Source: an uncultured Actinomycetes bacterium (GTDB lineage Bacteria; Actinomycetota; Actinomycetes; S36-B12; UBA10799). Taken from it: DNA of 64,000 bases. Both the position numbers and the translations under genes were made by a program. Positions 8,336-17,598 of the stretch are shown piece by piece. Under the pieces are notes generated by a model that saw nothing but the letters and a program-made list of their open reading frames with translations, made no database searches and was not told the origin of the DNA. The DNA is taken from positions 404,451 to 468,450 of the forward strand of contig CAMPEQ010000007.1 in the NCBI GenBank assembly GCA_946803585.1, in the 5' to 3' direction. The first letter of the stretch is position 1; each line of letters starts with the position of its first letter.

Positions 8336-11005
8336 CTAGTCTGTGACTTCCCCACGCAGATCAGCAAGAATTGCTGCCAAGTCATCCGGAGCGACCAGGA
8401 CGTCGCGGGCCTTGGACCCTTCGGATGGACCAACAATCCCGCGCGATTCCATCAGGTCCATCAGGCGCCCGGCTTTTGCGAATCCCACCTTCAGCTTGCG
8501 CTGCAGCATTGAGGTTGACCCGAACTGCGTCGAAATCACTAGCTCAGCAGCCTGCAGCAGCGTGTCGAGGTCGTCGCCGATGTCCTCGGCTGGCATCGCC
8601 GTCGAGGTTGCCGCTGAAACAACTTCATCCCGGTACTCCGGAGTCATCTGCTGCTTACAGTGCTCGACAATCGTCCTGATCTCAGCCTCGGTGATGAAGG
8701 CACCCTGGACCCTAATCGGCTTACTCATCCCCATCGGAAGGAATAGCCCGTCACCTTGGCCAACCAGCTTCTCAGCGCCAGGCTGGTCCAAGATCACTCG
8801 GCTGTCCGCCAGACTCGATGTCGCAAACGCCAACCGACTCGGCACATTCGCCTTAATCAATCCCGTCACAACATCGACGCTTGGACGCTGCGTCGCCAAG
8901 ACAAGGTGAATTCCGGCCGCACGGGCAAGCTGAGTGATCCGAACGATCGCATCTTCAACATCACGTGGCGCGACCATCATCAAGTCGGCAAGCTCATCGA
9001 CGACAACCAACAAATAGGGATATGGAGTTAGTTTCCGATCGACCCCCGGCGGAACCTTCACCTTCCCAGCACGGACCGCCTTGTTGAAGTCATCGATATG
9101 GCGAAACCCGAAGTCCGACAAGTCGTTGTAACGCAGGTCCATTTCCTTGACGACCCAAGCGAGCGCGTCAGCGGCCTTCTTCGGGTTTGTGATGATCGGA
9201 GTGATCAGGTGAGGGACACCCTCATAGATTGTGAGCTCGACCCGCTTGGGGTCGACCAGGATCATCCGTACGTCATCTGGCGTAGCGCGAACGAGCACGG
9301 AGGTAATCAGCGAATTGATACAGCTCGACTTACCCGCACCGGTCGCACCGGCCACAAGGATGTGTGGCATCTTCGCCAGATTTGCACAAACAAACCCACC
9401 CTCGACGTCTTTACCTAAACCCACCACCATGGGGTGCGAATTCGACGTCGCTGCTGAGCTTCGCATCACGTCACCCAAGCTCACAAGCTCACGGTCAGTA
9501 TTGGGGATCTCAATCCCAATCGCTGACTTTCCCGGGATTGGCGACAGAATCCGTACGTCGGCGCTTGCGACGGCATAAGAGATGTTCTTACTCAAAGCCG
9601 TGACACGCTCAACCTTGACACCTTGCCCGAGCTCCACCTCATAGCGCGTGACGGTTGGTCCGCGCATGAATCCGGTCACTCGTGCATCAATCTCGAACTG
9701 ATCCAAGACCCCGGTGAGTGCCTCGACCACTTTGTCGTTGGCCTTGGTTGCTGACTTAGGTGCAGCGCCAGCCTTCAGCGCCGAGGGGCCAGGCAGTTGG
9801 TACATCACATCGCCAGCCAGCGAGAGCTGCTCTGGTGGCTTGCGTTCAGCAACCGCGGAGTCGGTGACGTCAATTGGAGTCAGGTCAGTTCTGGTATCCC
9901 CATCATCATCTGGGGCATCTTCGACCTCGCCCACCGTTGCGTGTCCGGAACCCTTCACCGGGTCAGCCACTACAGCAGCGAACGGCTCATTCCCGACTAG
10001 GTCAATCGGTTGCGCGTTCTCCTTCTTCTTCCCTCGCCCAAACCGAGCAGCGAGGCCAGCCTTGCGCCCCGATTGTTTGTCGTTGGTATCTGAGACGGTT
10101 CCAACTGCCCTCGTCGGTTTGAGAACTGCGGTATCTGCGCTCGGATCGGTGTCCTCAGCGAGCTCTGCTCCGGTCACCATATTGGTGTAGTCGCGTAAGC
10201 ATTGAATGAACTCACGCGGGGGAATTTGCATGACCATGAGCACGCCAACACCCAAGACCAGGACCGCGAGCAACCCCGTCAAGATTGTGCCGAGCAACGC
10301 AACGAATGGTGCCGTCAGAATCCATCCAACCCAACCGCCTGCACCGCGCATAGCCTCGGCCCCGTCACTGGGAACTGGGGCGCCGGTCAGACATTGCCAT
10401 AGCGAGACGCCCGCAAGTCCGACAACGATCCAGCCTGCGGTCACAGTTCGTGCCAGGCGCACAGTTGGGTCATGCAAGATTCGCCACGCGACCCAAAGCA
10501 ACACCAGCGGCAGAACGACGACCAGTGAGCCAATCGCACCCGTCACCAAGGTTGTCACGAGGAAACCAACCGGGCCACTAAACCCAAGCCACGCCACGAG
10601 CGCGACCACAACGGCCGAGATCACGACGATCAAGCCCAGCCCATCGCGACGATCCGCTGGATCTAGGGCGTCCTTGGGTCCACCAAATGCCCGCACAGTC
10701 GAGCCCAGTCCGTGGGCGACGGCCATCCATGACAGGGCCAGGATTCGGGCAACGCCGATGAGGGCTCTTACGAACAGCCCTGGACCGGTGCTTGGGGATT
10801 TGGACGTCTGATTCCTATTTGGTTGCCGTGATCCACCCGTGTTGCGCGTTGAGCTCTTCTTACCCGCTGAGTTCGCCGACGATCTACTACGACTTGCTGA
10901 TGATCGACTAGAACTAGATCGGCTCGATGAGCTGCGCGAACTACGCCGCGCGCCGGAACCTGAACCGGAGCGCGAGCTGGAGGATGTGGGCGTGCGTGTC
11001 GCCAT
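8336..11005 (-). CDS. ftsK: FtsK/SpoIIIE DNA translocase
   Basis: An 889-residue septal DNA translocase that pumps chromosome ends through the division site. Residues 7-70 are Ser/Arg-rich. About five hydrophobic segments lie between 77 and 300, the usual FtsK membrane anchor. An acidic linker and the motor domain follow. Walker A GATGAGKS is at 553-560 and Walker B is [33 protein letters not shown] follows, and the gamma winged-helix domain is at the C-terminus ([20 protein letters not shown]). The open frame extends 50 codons further upstream into the rnj tail. I choose ATG 11005 because that extension is not FtsK-like, but no strong ribosome-binding site supports either choice. It lies 89 bp downstream of rnj. 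Confidence 0.94.
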   Translation of the reverse strand: MATRTPTSSSSRSGSGSGARRSSRSSSSRSSSSRSSASRSRSSANSAGKKSSTRNTGGSRQPNRNQTSKSPSTGPGLFVRALIGVARILALSWMAVAHGLGSTVRAFGGPKDALDPADRRDGLGLIVVISAVVVALVAWLGFSGPVGFLVTTLVTGAIGSLVVVLPLVLLWVAWRILHDPTVRLARTVTAGWIVVGLAGVSLWQCLTGAPVPSDGAEAMRGAGGWVGWILTAPFVALLGTILTGLLAVLVLGVGVLMVMQIPPREFIQCLRDYTNMVTGAELAEDTDPSADTAVLKPTRAVGTVSDTNDKQSGRKAGLAARFGRGKKKENAQPIDLVGNEPFAAVVADPVKGSGHATVGEVEDAPDDDGDTRTDLTPIDVTDSAVAERKPPEQLSLAGDVMYQLPGPSALKAGAAPKSATKANDKVVEALTGVLDQFEIDARVTGFMRGPTVTRYEVELGQGVKVERVTALSKNISYAVASADVRILSPIPGKSAIGIEIPNTDRELVSLGDVMRSSAATSNSHPMVVGLGKDVEGGFVCANLAKMPHILVAGATGAGKSSCINSLITSVLVRATPDDVRMILVDPKRVELTIYEGVPHLITPIITNPKKAADALAWVVKEMDLRYNDLSDFGFRHIDDFNKAVRAGKVKVPPGVDRKLTPYPYLLVVVDELADLMMVAPRDVEDAIVRITQLARAAGIHLVLATQRPSVDVVTGLIKANVPSRLAFATSSLADSRVILDQPGAEKLVGQGDGLFLPMGMSKPIRVQGAFITEAEIRTIVEHCKQQMTPEYRDEVVSAATSTAMPAEDIGDDLDTLLQAAELVISTQFGSTSMLQRKLKVGFAKAGRLMDLMESRGIVGPSEGSKARDVLVAPDDLAAILADLRGEVTD

Positions 11006-11094
11006 AGGTCGAGAATAGCTGCGAAGTCGGACTTCGCTAACTCCCACGCGCAGCGATTCGGCGGAGTTCTCAGTGAGTTCGCTCGCGGCGAAAC

Positions 11095-12789
11095 CTAAGC
11101 CTCGACGACAACAGGCACGATCATTGGGCGACGACGAAGCCGTTCTCCAACCCACTTCCCCGTCGTTCGGCGGACCAACTGCTGCAGTTGATAGGGATCT
11201 GTAACCCCATCCGCGAGTGCCTCTTCAATCCTGGCAGAGATCTTGGGCACGACGTCCTGAAACACTCGGTCACCCTCCGCGAAGCCCCGCGCAGTGACCT
11301 CGGGGCCTGCCACAACTTTGGCATCGGTGAGGTCAACTGCGACAAACACCGACACGAATCCCTCTTCGCTAAGAATCCGGCGGTCCTTCAGTAGTCCCTC
11401 GGTCAAACTGCCCACCGCAGCTCCATCGACGAACACGTACCCACATGGAACCCGCCCAACAATGCTGGCGACTCCGTCTTTGAGATCCACTACCGTGCCA
11501 TCCTCAGCCAAGATCACCCGGTCGGGATCTACGCCAGCGGCCACGGCAAGCTCAGCATTGGCAATCAGGTGGCGGATCTCCCCGTGAACAGGCATCACGT
11601 TGCTTGGTTTGACGATGTTGTAAACGTAGAGCAACTCCCCAGCCGCTGCGTGGCCAGAGACGTGAACCAGGGCGTTTCCGGTGTGGATCACGTTGACGCC
11701 CCATCGCGACAATCCATTGATCACCCGGTTAATCGAGTTCTCATTCCCAGGGATCACCGACGACGCCAGTAACACGGTGTCCTGATCGTGGACTCGGATC
11801 TTGTGATCTCGGTTGGCAATCCGGGCTAGCGCGGCCATCGGCTCACCCTGGGACCCGGTGCACACCATGACTACTTGGTCATCTGGAAGCTCATCGAGTT
11901 GATCGACGGAAACGAGCACTCCCTCGGGAACCTTCAGGTACCCAAGGTCCCTGGCAACTTTCATCGTCCGAACCATGGAGCGACCGACGAACGCAACCCG
12001 GCGATCGTGTGACACGGCAGAGTTAATCACCTGTTGGACGCGGTGAATGTGCGAGGCGAAACAGCCAACGATCAAGCGACCGGGAGCCCTGTCAAACACC
12101 TCATCCATCACCGGAGCGATCTTCTGTTCACTCGTGACGAAGCCCGGGACCTCTGCGTTGGTCGAATCGACAAGGAAGAGATCAACCCCGTCGTCACCGA
12201 GGCGAGCGAATGAGTTCAAGTCGGTGATTCGACCGTCGAGGGGAAGCTGGTCCATCTTGAAATCACCGGTGTGCAGAACACGGCCCGCTGGAGTCTTGAT
12301 TGCGACAGCGAGCGCATCGGGGATCGAGTGATTGACCGCTACGAACTCGACATCAAAAGCGCCGATTCCAGACTTGTCACCAGCTGAGACCTCGTGTAGC
12401 TCGGGCTTCATACGATGTTCGCGCAGCTTCGCGCTCACGAGCCCAAGAGTCAGCTTGGAGCCGTAAATGGGAATGTCTTGACGTTCTCGAAGTAGGTACG
12501 GCAATGCACCGACGTGATCCTCGTGTGCGTGTGTCAGGACAAGGCCATCGATGTCGTTGAGCCTGGAACGTAGATAGTCGAAATCAGGCAGGATCAGATC
12601 AACACCGGGCTGGGATTCCTCGGGGAAGAGAACACCGCAGTCGACGATCAGGATTCGAGAGTTGATCTCGAATACCGTCATATTTCGGCCGATTTCGCCG
12701 AGCCCGCCTAATGCGATCACGCGCAATACGTCTGGCTCAAGCTCTGGCGGTGTGCCCAGCTCGGCCTGAACACGAAATGTTGGAGTCAC
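11095..12789 (-). CDS. rnj: Ribonuclease J
   Basis: A 564-residue metallo-beta-lactamase-fold ribonuclease with 5' exonuclease and endonuclease activities in mRNA decay and rRNA maturation. The zinc-binding motif HAHEDH is at 87-92. [12 protein letters not shown] near the start, the beta-CASP motifs [12 protein letters not shown] and [13 protein letters not shown], and [13 protein letters not shown] are all RNase J hallmarks. Its ATG overlaps the dapA stop by 4 nt, so the two are translationally coupled; dapA-rnj is the usual actinobacterial pair. No truncation is seen. Confidence 0.96.
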   Translation of the reverse strand: MTPTFRVQAELGTPPELEPDVLRVIALGGLGEIGRNMTVFEINSRILIVDCGVLFPEESQPGVDLILPDFDYLRSRLNDIDGLVLTHAHEDHVGALPYLLRERQDIPIYGSKLTLGLVSAKLREHRMKPELHEVSAGDKSGIGAFDVEFVAVNHSIPDALAVAIKTPAGRVLHTGDFKMDQLPLDGRITDLNSFARLGDDGVDLFLVDSTNAEVPGFVTSEQKIAPVMDEVFDRAPGRLIVGCFASHIHRVQQVINSAVSHDRRVAFVGRSMVRTMKVARDLGYLKVPEGVLVSVDQLDELPDDQVVMVCTGSQGEPMAALARIANRDHKIRVHDQDTVLLASSVIPGNENSINRVINGLSRWGVNVIHTGNALVHVSGHAAAGELLYVYNIVKPSNVMPVHGEIRHLIANAELAVAAGVDPDRVILAEDGTVVDLKDGVASIVGRVPCGYVFVDGAAVGSLTEGLLKDRRILSEEGFVSVFVAVDLTDAKVVAGPEVTARGFAEGDRVFQDVVPKISARIEEALADGVTDPYQLQQLVRRTTGKWVGERLRRRPMIVPVVVEA

Positions 12790-13691
12790 GCAACGAACCC
12801 TTCTACCCCGCCAGCGGCTAAGTCCGTTCTCAGCTGTTCCACCTGGCCGACGGTCGCGTCGACCAATGGTGACCGAGTTGGTCCGGCCGGTAGGCCGAGC
12901 TCATTGAGTGCGGCCTTGGTCAGGATTGCTCCCTGCGTGCGGAACATGCCAGTCGAAACCGGCTGTAGTGCCTCATTAATCGCAATCGCCTCTCTTGTAT
13001 TGCCAGCCCAGAATGCCTCGGCCATGGCTCGCAATCGAGCGGCAACGAGGTGGCCGGTAACACTGACGAAGCCTGCGGCACCGATCGACAAGAACGGCAG
13101 ATTCAGCCCGTCATCGCCGGAGTACCAGATCAGATCTGTACGGCGAAGCGCCTCGACAACTGACTCGAAGTCACCCTTGGCATCCTTAACCGCGACGATG
13201 TTCGGATGCTCAGAAATTTGCACCAACGTCTCCCAATCGATAGCAGTACCCGTGCGCCCAGGGATGTCGTAGAGCATGATCGGCGCCTCGACTGCATCTG
13301 CGATTGCTAGGAAATGTCGTGCGACTCCAGCTTGGGGCGGCTTGTTGTAGTACGGCGTGACCGCCAGTAGCCCATCGGCACCCAATGCCAGCGCTGCCTT
13401 TGCCAACTCGATTGAGTGGACGGTGTCGTTTGTTCCCACTCCAGCAGTAATCGTTGCCCGCTGACCGACCGCGGCGATCACCACCTCAAGCAGTTGGTTC
13501 TTCTCAGCGTCGCTGGTTGTGGGTGCCTCGCCAGTCGTGCCGTTGACGATGATGGCGTCGTTACCGGAGTCGACGAGGAGGTGCGCGAGTTCGGCGGCTC
13601 CTGTGTAGTCCACCGCACCGTCTGCAGTCATTGGGGTGATCATCGCTGTCGCGATTGTTCCGAAGGGCGAGAGCTCTCGTGGTGCGGCCAT
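12786..13691 (-). CDS. dapA: 4-hydroxy-tetrahydrodipicolinate synthase
   Basis: A 301-residue (beta/alpha)8 class I aldolase that condenses pyruvate with aspartate semialdehyde in the lysine/diaminopimelate pathway. The active-site motifs are present: NGTTGEAPT (Thr-Thr pair), TPYYNKP (catalytic Tyr) and VAVKDAKGD with Schiff-base Lys169. DapB, the next enzyme, is encoded about 10 kb away at 24089-24844. In many actinobacteria thyX lies between dapB and dapA with few extra genes; here two plus-strand inserts also separate them. The start MAAPRELSPFGTIATAMITPM is the natural N-terminus. Confidence 0.96.
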   Translation of the reverse strand: MAAPRELSPFGTIATAMITPMTADGAVDYTGAAELAHLLVDSGNDAIIVNGTTGEAPTTSDAEKNQLLEVVIAAVGQRATITAGVGTNDTVHSIELAKAALALGADGLLAVTPYYNKPPQAGVARHFLAIADAVEAPIMLYDIPGRTGTAIDWETLVQISEHPNIVAVKDAKGDFESVVEALRRTDLIWYSGDDGLNLPFLSIGAAGFVSVTGHLVAARLRAMAEAFWAGNTREAIAINEALQPVSTGMFRTQGAILTKAALNELGLPAGPTRSPLVDATVGQVEQLRTDLAAGGVEGFVA

Positions 13692-13816
13692 AGACCCAGG
13701 CTATCCGTTAGGTTTTGCAATGGTGACCGTGCAAGCGGATTTCGAGGCAAGAATCCGAGTCGGACTCGCTCCCGGCCACCAATAGGCAACAAACAGAGAG
13801 TGGAGGATGAACCGGA

Positions 13817-15616
13817 ATGCCAGCTCTAGGCCGTCGGGCTTTTCTTGCAGCTACCGCTGCGACCGCCGGTGCGTTTGCCCTTCCGCCGGAGTTCCTAGCT
13901 GCGGCCGCCGCCGCACCGAAAGTGATTCCGCAAGGCCCTTCAACTCTCACTCAAACGATTCGACTGAGTTCGACCGCCAACGTGGACTACCGGACCCTCG
14001 TTGCCGCACCAGGCGAGCCCTACGTTGAACGCATCGACATTCTCCGCAAATCCCCCAATGCGTCACGGACCAAATCACGCCGATCGCTCGGCTACTTCGG
14101 TCATCTCAGTGATATCCACGTGATCGATGCGCAATCACCAGGTCGGCTCGAGCCACTCATCCCTGTGTCAGAGTCCTTCATTGACGCGTCTCGACCTCAG
14201 GACACGATGACAGTGCAAGTACTTGCCCAAATGGTGGCCTCAGTCGATCGAGCCCGGTTCTCTCCCTTGACCGGCGAGCCCATGTCAACAGTGCTGAATA
14301 CCGGGGACAGCGCGGACTCGCGTAACAATCTGGAACTCAACTGGTGTATCGATGTGTTGGATGGTGGCACCGTCAACCCCAACAGCGGTGAGCGCGGCCG
14401 CTATCAAGGAGTGCAGATCTGGGACGATGCGGACTACGTGTATCACCCGGACAACCCTGACCTCAACGAGTTCGGCAGCCGCGGATTCCCTCGACTGCCT
14501 GGAGTGCTCACCGCCGCCGTTGACCAGCAGGTGACATCAGTCGGGTTACCAGTTCCGTGGTACGTAACCTACGGAAACCACGACACCCTGTTCATGGGGA
14601 ATATCGCCGTCGAAACCCAACTTCAGACGTGGGCGATCGGTGATCGCAAGGCTGCGTTGTGGCCGGCAACCATGCGCATGATGGCGAGCTGGTGGGGAAC
14701 GAACTCGAGCATGTTCACCCAATTAGTGAACTCGGTCCGAGCCCGAGCCGAGTTTGCCTCCGGTGTTCACACCGTCACAGCCAACCCCGAACGAAAGCTG
14801 TTCGACCAGCTCGAGTTCATGCAAGCGCACCTTGCAAGTCCGGCGACACCTGGTCCCGTCGGGCACGGGTTCACCCAAGACAACGTCACGACCGGGCAGA
14901 CCTGGTGGAAGGCGGATGTCAATCCATGGGTTCGGGTGTTCGGCTTGGATACCTGCAACCAAGTCGTCGGAGCAGATGGGGCCGTGCCGCAAGACCAGTT
15001 TGACTGGCTGGAAACCGAGCTAGCTCAAGCCACCGTGGACGGCAAGCTAGCAATCGTGTGCAGTCACCACAACAGCTACACGCTAGAGAACGTCGCCGAG
15101 CCCGCGATTGGTCCCAGCCAGCCGCTCATCCACGCTGACGAATTTGTGGCGATGCTCAACCGCTATCCGAACATGATCGCGTGGGTAAACGGCCATACCC
15201 ACATCAATACGATCACGCCTCATCCCACAGATGACGGGGGCGGGTTCTGGGAAATCACCACGGCATCCTGCGTTGATTTCCCCCAACAGCAGCAAACGAT
15301 CGAGATTGTTGACAACGGCGACGGAACGATGTCGCTGTTCACGACCTGCCTCGATCACGACTCCCCTGCTGTCTGGACCCAGGGCGACTATTCACAGGTT
15401 GGTATCGCGTCCTTAAGCCGTGAACTTGCCGCGAACGCTTGGCAGTTCCAACCGCTACCTCGAATGGGCTCGGTTTTGGATCGAAACTGCGAACTCTTAA
15501 TGCGCGCCCCCATCGACCTCACCCGAATCACCGATGCTGAGCTTGAGAAGGAATCCATCAAGAATACCGCGCGACTCCTCGCCCGACCCGACGCCGACGG
15601 GGCGGCCGGCCAGTGA
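13817..15616 (+). CDS. Tat-exported metallophosphoesterase, PPA1498-like family
   Basis: A 599-residue secreted phosphoesterase. The N-terminus has a twin-arginine signal (GRRAFLA, then an Ala-rich hydrophobic stretch to about residue 33). The calcineurin-like metal-binding motifs are complete: D99 and H101 in HLSDIH, D164 in NTGD, the GNHD box at 253-256, SHHNS, and GHTH at 459-462. I recall this architecture (Tat signal, SDIHV.DAQSPGR) as the PPA1498-type family of actinobacteria; its substrate is not established. ATG 13817 has GGAGG upstream; an out-of-frame ATG lies at 13807. The gene is divergent from dapA with 125 bp between, and its stop overlaps the start of the following lipoprotein gene. 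Confidence 0.85.
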   Translation: MPALGRRAFLAATAATAGAFALPPEFLAAAAAAPKVIPQGPSTLTQTIRLSSTANVDYRTLVAAPGEPYVERIDILRKSPNASRTKSRRSLGYFGHLSDIHVIDAQSPGRLEPLIPVSESFIDASRPQDTMTVQVLAQMVASVDRARFSPLTGEPMSTVLNTGDSADSRNNLELNWCIDVLDGGTVNPNSGERGRYQGVQIWDDADYVYHPDNPDLNEFGSRGFPRLPGVLTAAVDQQVTSVGLPVPWYVTYGNHDTLFMGNIAVETQLQTWAIGDRKAALWPATMRMMASWWGTNSSMFTQLVNSVRARAEFASGVHTVTANPERKLFDQLEFMQAHLASPATPGPVGHGFTQDNVTTGQTWWKADVNPWVRVFGLDTCNQVVGADGAVPQDQFDWLETELAQATVDGKLAIVCSHHNSYTLENVAEPAIGPSQPLIHADEFVAMLNRYPNMIAWVNGHTHINTITPHPTDDGGGFWEITTASCVDFPQQQQTIEIVDNGDGTMSLFTTCLDHDSPAVWTQGDYSQVGIASLSRELAANAWQFQPLPRMGSVLDRNCELLMRAPIDLTRITDAELEKESIKNTARLLARPDADGAAGQ

Positions 15617-15993
15617 TGACAATGACAACGAATCTCGCCAGGGCATCACTGGGACTAGTTGGGATAGCTGCGGTCGGCATGCTCACAAGCGGTTGCAGCC
15701 AGGTAGTCGGCTTGGCCAGTCAAGGGAATATGAATGTCATCTACTTGGCGACCGCATCGACTGACGTCTTGACTGCCAAGCAGATCCCAATCCAGCAAGC
15801 GCCGCGCTGCACCGTCGACGCTGACAAGCTCTACACCTGCGAGGGCACCGCCGCAGACGGTCGACCCATCTTGGTCCTAGTTCCGGAAAACGACACCACA
15901 GATCCACAAATGACAATCACCGTGGGCGAGGAACAGATCTACAGCGGGTCGGTCCTCACTGTCCTCGATGACGCAGCGCAGGTTGCCCAATGA
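15613..15993 (+). CDS. Small lipoprotein of unknown function
   Basis: A 126-residue protein with a lipoprotein signal peptide: a hydrophobic stretch then the lipobox LTSGC, giving a predicted lipidated Cys at about 28. The mature part is about 100 residues, contains one cysteine pair (APRCTVD and LYTCEGT) that could form a disulfide, and ends in an acidic helix. I do not recognise a family. The GTG start at 15613 overlaps the TGA of the phosphoesterase; ATG codons at 15616 and 15622 are alternative starts. Its own stop overlaps the next ATG by 4 nt. Coupling on both sides suggests it is a surface-anchored partner of the phosphoesterase; that is inference. Confidence 0.72.
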   Translation: MMTMTTNLARASLGLVGIAAVGMLTSGCSQVVGLASQGNMNVIYLATASTDVLTAKQIPIQQAPRCTVDADKLYTCEGTAADGRPILVLVPENDTTDPQMTITVGEEQIYSGSVLTVLDDAAQVAQ

Positions 15994-16664
15994 CGGAACC
16001 GAGTCAAACCCCAACGCCGCTAACACCGGCGCTTAAGACCAATCCGTTGGCAACGTTCGCGATCATCGCCGTGATAAATGCGGCGGTTCAATCACTCTTA
16101 ATCCTGCCTCAGCCGATCTTCGGCCTTGACAACACGCTGTTCCTGACACTGTCGCTGGCCTCGACGGTGGTGCTACTCATCAGCGCAGTCTTGGTTCTGG
16201 GCACCGTGCTGGTGATCGGGGAGCAACCACCGACGCTCGGCAATAGTCTGCGGCGGATCCGTCCCCGAATCTGGGCGTTGATCGGGTGGCTCGTGATCTG
16301 GATCGTGCTCGTAGTCGCTGGGCTACTCGCGTGGATCGTTCCTGGATTGCTCATCACCGCTGCGTTCCCATTCGTGGCGATTGCGATAGCCGACGGTAAT
16401 GACCGCCCATTTAGAACCAACTTCCGCGCCATCCGGACTCGCTTTGGCGGGTTCGTTGCAACCCTCTTGGGCACCTTCCTCGCGCTGGTGGGAATCTACT
16501 TGGCAAGTGCGCTAATGACGTTCTTGCTACCGGCCGCAGTCGCTGCCTTCGTCACCTGGATCGTGCTCGGACTGGTGGGGGCGTGGCTCGTCCGAGTCTG
16601 GGTTCGGGCGTACCGCCACGCTATGGCGAGACTCGACCAGCCTCAACAAACGCCTCGTGGGTGA
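15990..16664 (+). CDS. Polytopic membrane protein, YciC/GPDPase-membrane-domain-like
   Basis: A 224-residue integral membrane protein with about six hydrophobic segments (roughly 22-42, 50-76, 94-115, 116-133, 150-170, 172-200). The central WIVPGLLITAAFPFVAIAIADG resembles the PG-(x)n-P-x4-(E/D)G segment of YciC/UPF0259 and glycerophosphodiesterase-membrane-domain proteins, but no catalytic domain is present. The function is unknown. Its ATG overlaps the lipoprotein stop by 4 nt. Its 3' end overlaps the convergent thyX by 44 bp, so the two messages can pair. The last 20 residues are polar and cytosolic by charge. Confidence 0.72.
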   Translation: MTEPSQTPTPLTPALKTNPLATFAIIAVINAAVQSLLILPQPIFGLDNTLFLTLSLASTVVLLISAVLVLGTVLVIGEQPPTLGNSLRRIRPRIWALIGWLVIWIVLVVAGLLAWIVPGLLITAAFPFVAIAIADGNDRPFRTNFRAIRTRFGGFVATLLGTFLALVGIYLASALMTFLLPAAVAAFVTWIVLGLVGAWLVRVWVRAYRHAMARLDQPQQTPRG

Positions 16665-17358
16665 TCGGCATGAGATCGGCGAAGTAGGCCTCTAACTGCT
16701 CAGCAACCATCTCGATCTCCCGCTGGGGGTAGGACGGGAACCGTGAGTTGTCATCCTTAGTTCGCAGGCTGAGGAATGACATCAACGACCGAGCGTTACA
16801 GGTGGCGTACATCGTCGAGTAGGTCGCCACCGGCAACACGCCCCGAGCAACCTCTCTGGCGATCCCCGCATCAAGCATCTCCTGGTAGCTCGCGTAGGCC
16901 TCGCGACAAGCCCGCTTGGTCGCCTCGACCGTGATGTCGAATTGCTCGGGGGTTCCCTCTACGAATTCGTACCGGCCGGGCTTGCCAACCTGGATGAGGC
17001 GTCGCTCGGGACCGGGGACGTAGAACACGGGCTTCAGTTGACGGTAGCGGCCTGATTCCTCGTTGTAGGAGAACCCGATCCGGTGCCGGTGAAACTCGCG
17101 GAAGACAAAGATCGGTGCCGTCACCATGAACGTCATCGAGTTGTGCTCGAAAGGTGACCCGTGGCGATTCGCGCACAGCCACTTAATGAGCGACTTGGAA
17201 CCTTGTGGATCAGAGTTCAGCGCCTCGATGGACTTCTCGCCAGCGGTGGAGACCCTGGCAGCCCAGATCACGTCGCTGTCTTGTGCGGCGGCCCGCACCA
17301 ACTCAACGCCCATATCGCTACGGAATTGGACATCGTCATTCACTGAGTCGGCGTTCAC
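16621..17358 (-). CDS. thyX: Flavin-dependent thymidylate synthase ThyX
   Basis: A 245-residue FAD-dependent enzyme that makes dTMP from dUMP using methylenetetrahydrofolate and NADPH. The substrate-binding block is RHRIGFSYNEESGRY at 91-105; WLCANRHGSPFEH precedes it and CNARSLMSFLSLR follows. The textbook ThyX motif is RHR-x7-S; here the Ser comes after eight residues. I recall the same wording in other actinobacterial ThyX proteins, so it is probably a lineage variant. No thyA is seen in the window. The 3' end overlaps the convergent membrane-protein gene by 44 bp. A hairpin at 17420-17440 lies upstream of its start. Confidence 0.95.
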   Translation of the reverse strand: MNADSVNDDVQFRSDMGVELVRAAAQDSDVIWAARVSTAGEKSIEALNSDPQGSKSLIKWLCANRHGSPFEHNSMTFMVTAPIFVFREFHRHRIGFSYNEESGRYRQLKPVFYVPGPERRLIQVGKPGRYEFVEGTPEQFDITVEATKRACREAYASYQEMLDAGIAREVARGVLPVATYSTMYATCNARSLMSFLSLRTKDDNSRFPSYPQREIEMVAEQLEAYFADLMPITHEAFVEAGRVSP

Positions 17359-17419
17359 TCCCCTGTTCTAGTCGATTGGCAATGCCTAGAGCGGTATTGC
17401 CGCGCTGCTCGGGGTGTCG

Positions 17420-17440
17420 GCGCTACCTGCCGAGTAGCGC
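17420..17440 (-). promoter_or_regulatory. Perfect 7-bp stem-loop upstream of thyX
   Basis: GCGCTAC (17420-17426) pairs with GTAGCGC (17434-17440) around a 7-nt loop. It lies 62-82 nt upstream of the thyX start in the 240-bp thyX/glpD-like divergent region. No T-run follows on either strand. It could be a leader structure of thyX or chance. The rest of 17359-17598 shows the ribosome-binding site AGGAG of the downstream plus-strand gene and no convincing -35/-10 pair. Confidence 0.35.
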
Positions 17441-17598
17441 TCGGGCTCACCGTTCATGAGGAGCTGAAGCATCACGAAATAACTGCACGGAGGCCAACGG
17501 CCGCTAACGCAGTACCGGCGGTTCGCCGACTTTCGTCAGCCTGTGGAATACGACAGTCTTGGCCTAGAGAATTCCGCCACACATTCGCAGGAGTATTC

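Noticed and set aside
9714-10190. Plus-strand frame of 158 codons opposite ftsK
   Set aside because: Pure antisense of the acidic linker and membrane segments of FtsK; Ser/Ala-rich with no signal or domain.
10861-10980. Apparent direct repeats in the ftsK 5' part
   Set aside because: They are codon repetition from the Ser/Arg-rich protein tract, not a CRISPR or mobile-element repeat: no constant spacers.
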